A DNA stretch of 12,498 nt from Candidatus Nomurabacteria bacterium (GTDB taxonomy: Bacteria; Patescibacteriota; Minisyncoccia; Phycocordibacterales; UBA9973), in assembly GCA_009695015.1 (NCBI GenBank), contig SIBT01000013.1:1-12498 (forward strand), in the 5' to 3' direction. Below are positions 6,045-12,242 of the stretch, piece by piece; positions within the stretch are counted from its first letter, which is position 1; each line of letters opens with the position of its first letter. The notes beneath the pieces were generated by a model. That model searched no databases. It saw only the letters and a program-made list of their open reading frames with translations, and was not told the origin of the DNA. The translations under genes were made by a program, and so were the position numbers.

Positions 6045-6575
6045 ATGATGGATAAATTAAAATTTGCATTGTTTTCAATTATTACTTTAACACTCCTCGG
6101 GCTTTTTGGATATTGGTCTGTCATTACTTTACAGTCTGGCACTGAACATAAAACAAGCGAAAAAATATCCCAGTTACAAAATGAAAATAAAGACTTAAAA
6201 AAAGAAGTAGAAAAACAAAAAAATGAATTGAGCGCTTTGCGGTCTAAATTGGAAGAATTCGAAAAGCCTGCGCCGATTATCGAGGAAGAACCAGAAGTAA
6301 TTGTGTACAAACATCAAGATCTCATAAATGAATTACAAAAACTCACAGATATTAATGTGCTACTAAAGGAAAAATCTAATGGGTTAAGAGTAGGCACAGT
6401 GCAACGATTTTTAAATATTTATAATAAGACTTCAAATAAAGTGGACAATGACTATGGCGAGAACACCAGGACGGCGGTAATGGCTTTTCAAAAAGATCAA
6501 GGTATGAAGGCTGACGGAGAAACAGGTCCTAGCACGTTCAAAAAAATGATCGAGTGGCTCAAAAAGCAGGGATAG
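6045..6575 (+). CDS. Membrane-anchored peptidoglycan-binding (PGBD) protein
   Basis: The 176-residue protein has an N-terminal membrane helix (about 6-28), a charged coiled-coil stalk (about 36-74), a Pro/Glu-rich linker (75-86) and a C-terminal peptidoglycan-binding domain of the PG_binding_1 type. The domain covers about residues 113-172: VGTVQRFLNIY, then YGENTRTAVMAFQKDQG, then ADGETGPSTFKKM. No catalytic domain is attached. It probably tethers the membrane to the wall or positions a partner. It is divergent from the split M23 peptidase, with 81 bp between starts, suggesting joint wall remodelling. I use the first of two adjacent ATGs because the -10 box is placed for a leaderless start there. 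It ends in TAG at 6573. Confidence 0.85.
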   Translation: MMDKLKFALFSIITLTLLGLFGYWSVITLQSGTEHKTSEKISQLQNENKDLKKEVEKQKNELSALRSKLEEFEKPAPIIEEEPEVIVYKHQDLINELQKLTDINVLLKEKSNGLRVGTVQRFLNIYNKTSNKVDNDYGENTRTAVMAFQKDQGMKADGETGPSTFKKMIEWLKKQG

Positions 6576-6581
6576 TCTTGC

Positions 6582-6609
6582 TTGACAAAAAGTTATTTCA
6601 TGATAATGT
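6582..6609 (+). promoter_or_regulatory. Promoter-like sequence: TTGACA plus extended -10
   Basis: A perfect -35 TTGACA (6582-6587) is followed after 16 bp by TAATGT (6604-6609) preceded by TGA, i.e. an extended -10. Transcription would start near 6616, in a stretch with no ordinary gene, and could run to the terminator at 6788-6821. Confidence 0.4.
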
Positions 6610-6615
6610 TTCAAG

Positions 6616-6821
6616 GAGCAAGTTCTTTTACGACAAAATTAAGCATAATCTCAAGTCGGTGGTGACGGTGGCTTCAGATTAAGTCGAAACGGTTTTCATC
6701 CAAAAACTCATTCCGGATGGAGATTAAGTAAGAAAGGAAAAGGTGAATGAATGGCCATAATTGCGCTGGCCACGCGTTGAGTGAAGAGGGTGGTTGTTCA
6801 ATAAGAACAGCCGCCCTTTTT
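6616..6821 (+). ncRNA. Candidate small RNA or broken small gene
   Basis: Between the PGBD gene and a strong terminator lies about 205 nt with no complete ORF. It is preceded by a promoter-like sequence and is richer in G/C than its left flank. TGGCCA occurs twice and can form a hairpin, which fits an RNA. A competing reading exists: AGATTAAGT occurs at 6676-6684 and 6721-6729, exactly 45 nt apart. In one frame (6649-6750) this yields repeated [F/W]RLS[R/K]-x-G units ending at TGA, but that frame has no start and has TAA just upstream. I do not recognise an Rfam family here. The rest, to the leader hairpin near 6916, is AT-rich without visible features. Confidence 0.3.
6788..6821 (+). terminator. 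Strong intrinsic terminator
   Basis: GGGTGGTTGTTC and GAACAGCCGCCC form a 12-bp stem with two G·U pairs around an AATAA loop, followed by five T. It ends whatever is transcribed from the 6582 promoter. The design resembles the terminator at 7466. Confidence 0.8.
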
Positions 6822-6915
6822 AGTTATATTTTTATAATTGCGTAAAATACAAATATGTGTTAATATTAATTCGGACTAGTTTTGCTCTTTGAATTAAAGA
6901 ATTAAAACTTGTGCT

Positions 6916-6943
6916 GACGCTCGATCTCGCAAGAGAAAGTGTC
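6916..6943 (+). promoter_or_regulatory. Leader hairpin with a GCAA tetraloop upstream of the DUF5069-like gene
   Basis: GACGC (6916-6920) pairs with GTGTC (6939-6943) and TCTC with GAGA around GCAA (6929-6932), a GNRA tetraloop, with a small internal loop between the stems. It lies in the presumed 5' leader of the next gene and may stabilise or regulate that mRNA. No known riboswitch is recognised. Confidence 0.3.
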
Positions 6944-7011
6944 GTGACTCATGCCCACAACAATACAAGGCTGTGAGTTGCATGCAGAAAATTCAAAAAA
7001 AACAAAAGCAT

Positions 7012-7458
7012 ATGAATATTACTCATGTTCCCTTGATTAGCTCGGGAGTGGCAGGCCCTCTCGGCGTCCTACACCTGCCTCGTCTCTGGCTCAAACTTTC
7101 TCTAGAATCGGTGGACAGACTCGCATTCGGATATCCCGGAGCTGGCACAGGATATGATCAAATGGTTATCGATGGCCTGGGTCTTGACCGCAATGCTGTC
7201 ATCGGCTTCATCAAGGATAAAAAGCCCACCTACCCGGAGTTCGAAAAATGGATAGTTCTTCAGCCTGGCGTCAAATTGGACGAGTTGAGCGTGGACGGTC
7301 TGAATTCAGCCATTCGTGGCTATCAGCATGACGACAACGATCGAAAGTCAATTCTCGAGGCCAACGGCCTCCAGGATAATGAAAGCGCTCCAAAGGACGC
7401 GGTCAGCTTGAACAACCTCGACGACTGGAAAGAGTTCTATGATGCCGTTCTGAAGTAA
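7012..7458 (+). CDS. DUF5069-like protein of unknown function
   Basis: The 148-residue soluble protein resembles the DUF5069 family as I recall it: a short N-terminus ending in GPLGVLHLPRLW, then GYPGAGTGYDQMVIDGLGLD, FIKDKKPTYPEFEKW in the middle, and an acidic C-terminus with LNNLDDWKEFYDAVL. The function of that family is not known to me. The start is uncertain. GTG 6973, with AAGG only 2 nt before it, and ATG 6982 would add an A-rich Lys/Gln stretch unlike the rest; I chose ATG 7012, where GC-rich coding sequence and family similarity begin. Base use differs sharply from the neighbours: G+C is 34 of 60 at 7261-7320 but 14 of 60 at 9061-9120. This suggests transfer or high expression. It is monocistronic, between two strong terminators. 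Confidence 0.7.
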   Translation: MNITHVPLISSGVAGPLGVLHLPRLWLKLSLESVDRLAFGYPGAGTGYDQMVIDGLGLDRNAVIGFIKDKKPTYPEFEKWIVLQPGVKLDELSVDGLNSAIRGYQHDDNDRKSILEANGLQDNESAPKDAVSLNNLDDWKEFYDAVLK

Positions 7459-7465
7459 TCTCGTG

Positions 7466-7503
7466 AGAGGTGGCAAGTTCAACAGGAACTTGCCACCTCT
7501 TTT
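7466..7503 (+). terminator. Strong intrinsic terminator of the DUF5069-like gene
   Basis: AGAGGTGGCAAGTTC and GAACTTGCCACCTCT form a perfect 15-bp stem with an AACAG loop, followed by TTT, A, G and five more T. It begins 7 nt after the stop codon and insulates the gene from the convergent PLD gene. Confidence 0.85.
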
Positions 7504-7508
7504 AGTTT

Positions 7509-8561
7509 TTAATCCAAAAAGATTTTATAAAAAATAGAAATTAGATTGATGATCGGGGAGAGGATGTAATCAAACCATTTTGGTTTGTAGGTTTTGTAAT
7601 CAAATAAGATAGAATCTTTCTTCCATTCTTCTGTAATATAACAAAGTTTTGAAACCACCTCTAAATCTTTAAAGAAAATACCCACTTCTGAATTATAATC
7701 AAAAGACACAAAGTCCAGATTGAGCGATCCGACCATAGCTTCCTTTTGGTCGATTATTATAACTTTGGCATGATTCATTTTTTCTCCCATATAAAACGTG
7801 ATACCGAGTTTGGAGAGCTTGTATACATAAAAATGATTAACCCGGTCCATGATAAATCTATGGTCAGTAGTTTGTGGTATCAAGATTTCTACATTGACCC
7901 CACGTAGTACTGCTTGATGAAGAGCTCCCGATAGCCAACGCTGTGGTGCAAAATATGGAGTGATTAAGATGATGCTGTTCTTGGCATTGTTTAAATATTT
8001 TTTATAAATTCTTTTGAAGTGAAATTTTTTCCTTACCGGAGAATGATCTACTATCCAAATATCGTCTTTCGCTGTAGTGAATTCATTTCTTTTCGGGAGC
8101 AGGATTGGGTCTTTGCCTCCAGCATTTATATAAGACTTTCTAAAAGATGCGACCACTTTTTTTACTAATTTGCCTTTAATGCTCACCATTAAATCGTTCC
8201 AAAATCTAGCTGTTTGATGAATATTCACGCCTCCAATAAATGCGATACGCTCGTCTACCACCAAGACTTTTCTGTGCATTCGGTGCAACAAGTAAGAAAG
8301 AGAAAGTATTTCAACTCCTGCCTTCTCTAGTTCGGAAATGGCGCTATTTGAAAGACTGGTACTTCCAAAAGAATCTATGATTAGTTTAATTTGCAGACCC
8401 AGTTTTCCTTTCTCTTTTAATAAATTAAAGAAATCAAACTTCTCCATGTCATTTTGGAAAATATACATTTCCAAATAAATAGATTTTTTGGCACCAGATA
8501 TAGCTTCAAACATGACCTTCCATGCCTTTTCCGAATTATTGAAAAACTTATAATTCTTCAT
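7509..8561 (-). CDS. Phospholipase D superfamily protein, cardiolipin synthase-like
   Basis: The 350-residue protein contains two PLD catalytic HKD motifs: HRKVLVVD at 96-103 followed by GGVN, and HAKVIIID at 264-271 followed by GSLN. Two such motifs in one chain, with TPYFAP before the second half, match bacterial cardiolipin synthases (ClsA/B type), which condense phosphatidylglycerol at the membrane; other phosphatidyl transfer or nuclease roles are possible. There is no N-terminal membrane pair as in ClsA. The C-terminal 18 residues are hydrophobic and may bind membrane. A GTG at 8576 could extend the frame by five codons, but a TATAAT box lies inside that extension and points to the ATG at 8561. 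It is divergent from the 41-aa gene, with 43 bp between starts. Confidence 0.85.
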   Translation of the reverse strand: MKNYKFFNNSEKAWKVMFEAISGAKKSIYLEMYIFQNDMEKFDFFNLLKEKGKLGLQIKLIIDSFGSTSLSNSAISELEKAGVEILSLSYLLHRMHRKVLVVDERIAFIGGVNIHQTARFWNDLMVSIKGKLVKKVVASFRKSYINAGGKDPILLPKRNEFTTAKDDIWIVDHSPVRKKFHFKRIYKKYLNNAKNSIILITPYFAPQRWLSGALHQAVLRGVNVEILIPQTTDHRFIMDRVNHFYVYKLSKLGITFYMGEKMNHAKVIIIDQKEAMVGSLNLDFVSFDYNSEVGIFFKDLEVVSKLCYITEEWKKDSILFDYKTYKPKWFDYILSPIINLISIFYKIFLD

Positions 8562-8567
8562 AGGGAC

Positions 8568-8573
8568 ATTATA
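8568..8573 (-). promoter_or_regulatory. TATAAT -10 box for the PLD gene
   Basis: On the minus strand TATAAT ends 6 nt before the ATG at 8561, predicting a leaderless transcript. It lies within 25 bp of the divergent -10 box at 8590-8598, so the two promoters are back to back. Confidence 0.5.
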
Positions 8574-8589
8574 CACGAGTTAACAAATG

Positions 8590-8598
8590 TGCTATAGT
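8590..8598 (+). promoter_or_regulatory. Extended -10 box for the 41-aa gene
   Basis: TGCTATAGT (TGn plus TATAGT) ends 6 nt before the ATG at 8605, again a leaderless arrangement. No Shine-Dalgarno is present. Confidence 0.5.
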
Positions 8599-8604
8599 GA
8601 TGTT

Positions 8605-8730
8605 ATGGCAAAAAGAAACACAACATTGGGTCCAAAAAATAGATCTCGGCATTCTCACAAGACCAAGAAACGATTGGCGATCAAGAAATTAATGCTCGAT
8701 AAAAAATCTACTCGAAAAAAGTTTAGATAA
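8605..8730 (+). CDS. 41-residue highly basic small protein, probably RNA-binding
   Basis: From ATG 8605 to TAA 8728 the frame encodes MAKRNTTLGP, then an Arg/Lys/His-rich middle, ending STRKKFR. Seventeen of 41 residues are Lys or Arg and only one is acidic. Composition and size resemble small ribosomal proteins or ribosome-associated factors (compare bL37, bTHX and bS22 types), but I see no match to a named family. A plausible -10 box in leaderless position and full coverage of the gap between two genes support its being real. It precedes the glycosyltransferase by 31 bp. An alternative is a nucleoid-binding peptide. Confidence 0.6.
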   Translation: MAKRNTTLGPKNRSRHSHKTKKRLAIKKLMLDKKSTRKKFR

Positions 8731-8761
8731 AAATCTTGATATATTAATATTTTTTATTAAA

Positions 8762-9964
8762 ATGAATATTTGTTTTGTAATAGATAATATTTTTCCAAGT
8801 CATGGAGGGATTGGCCAAACAGTAGAAAGATTTAGTTCACTATTGAAGGAGAGAGGACATAGCATAGTAATGATATCGAGTAAAGACGCCCTAAATAAAA
8901 AAGGATTTCAAGAAATTAATGGCATTAAAATATTTAGGTTGAGAGGAGTATATATACCTTTCACGCACGGCATATATTATCAAGCAATTCCTTCAAAATC
9001 GACAATCGAGAAAATTTTAAAAGTTGAGAATATCGATGTAATTATTCTCGTTTCTTATACGTTGCTTGGAATAAGAATGCAAGATTATTGTAAGAAATTA
9101 AAAATTCCTTTAATTTTATGGCAACATTTTCAACCAGAAAATGTAACTAAACATATTCACGCAGATTTTAGATTGATTAGGAAATTCATATCTATGTGGA
9201 CTGTTTTCATTTCGAATCGCTCTTTAGAAATTATTGTTCCCTCCGAATTTGCCAAAAATCTGCTTGTAGGATACGGGGTTAAAAAAAAGATCGAAGTTAT
9301 CAGCAACGGTATAGATTTAGATGAATTTAATATATCAAAAACAACAAAAGGCTCATTCCTAAAACAATATGGACTCGAAGGAAAAAGCTCTTTTCTTTTT
9401 GTTGGCAGGCTTATGCCTGAAAAAAACATAAACATACTGATCGAAGCTTTTTCATTGATAGATTTTAAAGAGAAAGAGAATCAAGACTTAAGATTGGTAA
9501 TTGTTGGTAAGGGTGATTTAGAAAATTCGCTTAGAAAAAAAGTAAAAAAATTACACTTAGAAGATAAAGTTATCTTCACTGGCTTCATTGATGAAAAAAC
9601 CAAGAAAGAGGTTTATAACGATTGTGATATTTTTATACTGCCTTCTCTTGTTGAGCTTGAAGGAATTGTGGTTTTAGAAGCAATGGCTTTTGGAAAGCCG
9701 ATAATGGTGGCGGGCGCTAGTGGTAGCGCCGCGCATTTTTTAGTCAAGGAAGGATTAAACGGATATATTTTTGATTCTAATAATAGCGAAAAGTTAGCAG
9801 AGAAAATCGTCTCGTTAAATAAAAATAAGGAAAAAATAAATAGAATGGGGGAGCAATCACTAGAGATGATAAAAAAATATGATATCAATAAAAGCGTTCT
9901 TAAAATGGAGGAAATAATAGAGAAAATTTTAGTTAATAGTAAAAACTATAAAAATCTAATATAA
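8762..9964 (+). CDS. Glycosyltransferase family 4 (GT-B fold)
   Basis: The 400-residue cytoplasmic or membrane-peripheral protein has two Rossmann-like halves. The N-terminal acceptor domain carries the glycine loop HGGIG at 14-18. The C-terminal domain has ISNGIDLDEF at 180-189, FVGRLMPEKN at 213-222 (Arg216 and Lys221 of the nucleotide-sugar site) and the EX7E motif from Glu298 to Glu306 (ELEGIVVLEAMA). These define GT4 retaining transferases, which build glycolipids, exopolysaccharide or other surface glycans; the donor and acceptor are not readable. It is strongly AT-rich. Start: ATG 8762 begins the family's first strand (ICFVIDN); TTGATA and TATTAA lie upstream but are a weak promoter. 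The stop overlaps the -10 box of the DedA gene. Confidence 0.9.
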   Translation: MNICFVIDNIFPSHGGIGQTVERFSSLLKERGHSIVMISSKDALNKKGFQEINGIKIFRLRGVYIPFTHGIYYQAIPSKSTIEKILKVENIDVIILVSYTLLGIRMQDYCKKLKIPLILWQHFQPENVTKHIHADFRLIRKFISMWTVFISNRSLEIIVPSEFAKNLLVGYGVKKKIEVISNGIDLDEFNISKTTKGSFLKQYGLEGKSSFLFVGRLMPEKNINILIEAFSLIDFKEKENQDLRLVIVGKGDLENSLRKKVKKLHLEDKVIFTGFIDEKTKKEVYNDCDIFILPSLVELEGIVVLEAMAFGKPIMVAGASGSAAHFLVKEGLNGYIFDSNNSEKLAEKIVSLNKNKEKINRMGEQSLEMIKKYDINKSVLKMEEIIEKILVNSKNYKNLI

Positions 9965-9965
9965 T
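9960..9965 (+). promoter_or_regulatory. TATAAT -10 box for the DedA gene
   Basis: A perfect TATAAT overlaps the GT4 stop codon (TAA 9962-9964) and ends 8 nt before the ATG at 9974. It predicts an internal, nearly leaderless promoter within the otherwise continuous run of genes. Confidence 0.45.
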
Positions 9966-9973
9966 AGTTATCT

Positions 9974-10582
9974 ATGATTGATTCTATAGAATGGTTACGC
10001 ATATTCATTTTTGATTATCCATCGCTTCAATACCTCACGATTTTTTTAGGAGCAGCGCTCGGGGGAGAGATTGCTATTTTCACTTTATCGTTTCTCTCTG
10101 CACAAGGTATTTTGTCTCCAGTCGCGCTTGTTATGTTCAGTTTTTTAGGGACACTTTCCTCCGATTCTTTTTGGTTTTTATTGGGTAAGACTAATACTGC
10201 TCAAAAAATAATTTCTCATCGTTATGCTCATTCTGCTGTTTCTACTATTGCCGAAGTGGTGCGCCGGGTAAGTCGGGGAAGTCATTTACTAGCGCTCATA
10301 TTTGCCAAGTTTCTCGTCGGTACCCGTATTGTGATGCTTCTTTATATAAGCAAAACAGAGTTTTTATTTAATCAGTTTATTTGTTATAATGCTGTGGCAA
10401 CTCTGTTGTGGCTTTTGGTTGTCGTACCGATAGGTTTCTTTTCAGGACTTGGGTTTACATATGTTGCGGAAATTTTCCATAACTTATACGCGGGAGTGGG
10501 TTTTATTTTTCTTGTCTTAATAATTATAGTTCTAGTGCAATTATGGCTCAAAAAAATATTCATCCGTATGCGCAATCAATAG
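9974..10582 (+). CDS. DedA/VTT (SNARE-associated) family membrane protein
   Basis: The 202-residue protein has about five hydrophobic segments (near 18-42, 47-70, 105-125, 134-160 and 170-193). It follows the DedA/VTT pattern: an early re-entrant glycine region, LGTLSSDSFWFLLGK at 58-72, the Arg-containing FLVGTRIVMLLYI at 113-125, and a later segment with Trp146 and GFFSGLGF. DedA proteins are linked to lipid scrambling, including undecaprenyl-phosphate or phospholipid flipping. That fits the PLD and GT4 neighbours, but the substrate here is unknown. Its last 40 nt overlap the next gene in another frame, implying coupling. Confidence 0.85.
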   Translation: MIDSIEWLRIFIFDYPSLQYLTIFLGAALGGEIAIFTLSFLSAQGILSPVALVMFSFLGTLSSDSFWFLLGKTNTAQKIISHRYAHSAVSTIAEVVRRVSRGSHLLALIFAKFLVGTRIVMLLYISKTEFLFNQFICYNAVATLLWLLVVVPIGFFSGLGFTYVAEIFHNLYAGVGFIFLVLIIIVLVQLWLKKIFIRMRNQ

Positions 10583-11307
10583 CGCTTCGAGGCAAAAATG
10601 AAATAGCAATTTTTCTCATTCATGGTTACACTGGTAGTCCGACTGATTTTAACGGTTTACCTTTATTCCTTTACGAACATTATGGTGTTTCTGTATTTGT
10701 TCCCTTGCTTCCCGGCCATGGTTCTTGTGTGGAAGATCTGCGTGGATTTACAAAAGATGATTTTATTAAATTTACCGAAGAAGAGCTCAAGCCACTTCTT
10801 TCTTCTTATAGTAAAGTTATTATCGGTGGACATAGTTTTGGGGGGCAACTGGCTCTTGATATCGCCTCTCGCTATCCTGTAGGTGGAGTTTTTGTAACTG
10901 CCCTACCATATAAACTTTATTTTCCGCTTTCTATCCCGAGACTTTACGAGTTTTGGCACAAGTTGTCTTTTAAAGAATTTTTAAAAAAGATACTTTCGTC
11001 TGAACAAAAGCGCGCTAGGATCGGATCGTTTTCTTATGAGCATATGCCTGCCTATGGTCTCAAGCTTGCATCTGATATGAATAAAGAGCTTAAAAAATCA
11101 CTTCCAAAATTAAAACATCCTCTTTTGTCTATTTTCTTTACAGGAGACTCAATTGCTCATCCAAAAAGCGCTCATGAGATTAAAAAATTAGTTGGTTCTA
11201 AGATAAATAAAATAATGATGTTGGATAATATGGGTCACGGGGTATTCTTTACAGAAGATGCTCCTAAAATTTATAAAGAAATCGCTAAATTTTTTGAAAT
11301 AAGATAA
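10543..11307 (+). CDS. Alpha/beta hydrolase, carboxylesterase/monoacylglycerol lipase-like
   Basis: The 254-residue cytoplasmic enzyme has the oxyanion segment FLIHGYTGSP (24-33), PLLPGHG (54-60), the nucleophile elbow GHSFG with Ser98, acidic Asp202 in FFTGDS and His232 in NMGHGVF. This complete triad matches the Est30/thermostable monoacylglycerol lipase-type carboxylesterases, which have about 250 residues and a small cap. The substrate is probably a short or medium acyl ester. The ATG at 10543 overlaps the DedA gene by 40 nt. No later start would keep the family's conserved N-terminal lead-in to HGYTG, so the overlap appears real. Its placement suggests lipid turnover. Confidence 0.9.
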   Translation: MAQKNIHPYAQSIALRGKNEIAIFLIHGYTGSPTDFNGLPLFLYEHYGVSVFVPLLPGHGSCVEDLRGFTKDDFIKFTEEELKPLLSSYSKVIIGGHSFGGQLALDIASRYPVGGVFVTALPYKLYFPLSIPRLYEFWHKLSFKEFLKKILSSEQKRARIGSFSYEHMPAYGLKLASDMNKELKKSLPKLKHPLLSIFFTGDSIAHPKSAHEIKKLVGSKINKIMMLDNMGHGVFFTEDAPKIYKEIAKFFEIR

Positions 11308-11329
11308 GATAAAGGAAGTGATTTTATAA

Positions 11330-11345
11330 ATAATAATATTATTAT
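11330..11345. repeat. 16-bp AT-only palindrome upstream of msrB
   Basis: The sequence is a perfect inverted repeat centred between 11337 and 11338, made only of A and T, in the 54-nt gap before msrB. It may be an operator or part of the promoter, or simply AT-rich spacer. Confidence 0.25.
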
Positions 11346-11361
11346 CGTTGAAAATGGAGTT

Positions 11362-11721
11362 ATGATGAACAAACTTACAAAAGAGGAGCAAAGAGTAATT
11401 ATTGAAAAGGGAACTGAAGCGCCTTTTGTAGGTGCATATGTGAATAATAAGGAGACAGGTGTGTATGTATGTAGGCAATGTGAAGCACCATTATATAATT
11501 CCAAAGATAAATTTGAATCTACTTGTGGTTGGCCGAGCTTTGATGATGAAATACCGGGGGCTATAAAAAAGAATGTAGATCCAGACGGTATGCGGACGGA
11601 AATAACATGCGCAAAATGTGGCGGGCATTTGGGGCATCTATTTACCGGAGAGAGATTGACTGAGAAAAATATCCGACACTGCGTGAATTCAATATCGATG
11701 AAATTTGTTCCAGGTAAATAA
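11362..11721 (+). CDS. msrB: Peptide-methionine (R)-S-oxide reductase MsrB
   Basis: The 119-residue protein reduces the R-epimer of methionine sulfoxide in proteins. It has the zinc pairs CRQC (37, 40) and CAKC (83, 86), CGWPSF (55-60), GHLGHLF (88-94) and the catalytic Cys107 in RHCVNS. Cys55 could act as the recycling cysteine. Two ATGs lie in tandem; GGAG is 2 nt from the first and 5 nt from the second (11365), so the true start may be the second. No signal peptide is present, so the enzyme is cytoplasmic. It is followed by msrA after 13 nt, giving the usual pair that covers both sulfoxide epimers. Confidence 0.95.
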   Translation: MMNKLTKEEQRVIIEKGTEAPFVGAYVNNKETGVYVCRQCEAPLYNSKDKFESTCGWPSFDDEIPGAIKKNVDPDGMRTEITCAKCGGHLGHLFTGERLTEKNIRHCVNSISMKFVPGK

Positions 11722-11734
11722 TTTTTTTAATTAT

Positions 11735-12223
11735 ATGACTAAAAAAATAGTACTAGCAGGAGGTTGTTTTTGGGGATTAGAAGATTTAATTAGAAAGCAA
11801 ATTGGCGTAGTTAATACTAATGTCGGCTACACGGGCGGTCGCATTATTGATCCCACTTACGAAAACCACGAAGGTCATGCGGAAGCGGTGGAGATCGAAT
11901 ACGATTCCGAAAAAACTTCTTATAAAAAATTGTTAGATTTTTTCTTTCAAATACACAATCCGACCACTTTAAATCAGCAGGGGAATGATCGAGGTACGTC
12001 GTATCGCTCAGCTATATTTTATGGGAACGAAGAGGAAAAAAAAGAGGGACAGAATTTTATAAAAATTGTAGATAAATCTGGTCGCTGGAAGAGTCCAGTA
12101 GTTACGACTTTAGAGTCTTTGGGTAATTTTTATCTGGCAGAAGATTATCATCAAGACTACCTTGAGAAGAATCCTGGTGGATATACCTGCCATGTGATAT
12201 ACTTTGATAGTTACTTAAAATGA
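11735..12223 (+). CDS. msrA: Peptide-methionine (S)-S-oxide reductase MsrA
   Basis: The 162-residue protein carries the MsrA active site GGCFWG with catalytic Cys11 and Glu16, YTGG at 32-35, GHAEAVEIEYD at 47-57, and the later conserved DRGTSYRSAIFY and EDYHQDYL segments. A second cysteine (Cys152 near the end, GGYTC) could resolve the disulfide with thioredoxin. It reduces the S-epimer of methionine sulfoxide and complements MsrB upstream. ATG 11735 is chosen because it starts directly before the family's first strand; an upstream TTG at 11705 would overlap msrB and add unrelated residues. There is no Shine-Dalgarno, so translation may be coupled to msrB. Confidence 0.95.
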   Translation: MTKKIVLAGGCFWGLEDLIRKQIGVVNTNVGYTGGRIIDPTYENHEGHAEAVEIEYDSEKTSYKKLLDFFFQIHNPTTLNQQGNDRGTSYRSAIFYGNEEEKKEGQNFIKIVDKSGRWKSPVVTTLESLGNFYLAEDYHQDYLEKNPGGYTCHVIYFDSYLK

Positions 12224-12226
12224 GTG

Positions 12227-12232
12227 TATAAT
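12227..12232 (+). promoter_or_regulatory. TATAAT -10 box for the last gene
   Basis: A perfect TATAAT begins 3 nt after the msrA stop and ends 10 nt before the ATG at 12243. The leader would be about 4 nt, without a Shine-Dalgarno. Confidence 0.5.
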
Positions 12233-12242
12233 ATCATTCTTT

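Noticed and set aside
9157..9888. Minus-strand open frames within the GT4 gene
   Set aside because: They are shadows of the AT-rich GT4 coding frame, with no supported starts or motifs.
10622..10882. Plus-strand hydrophobic open frame inside the alpha/beta hydrolase
   Set aside because: It lies in an alternative frame of a gene with an intact catalytic triad. Its hydrophobicity is a frame artefact.
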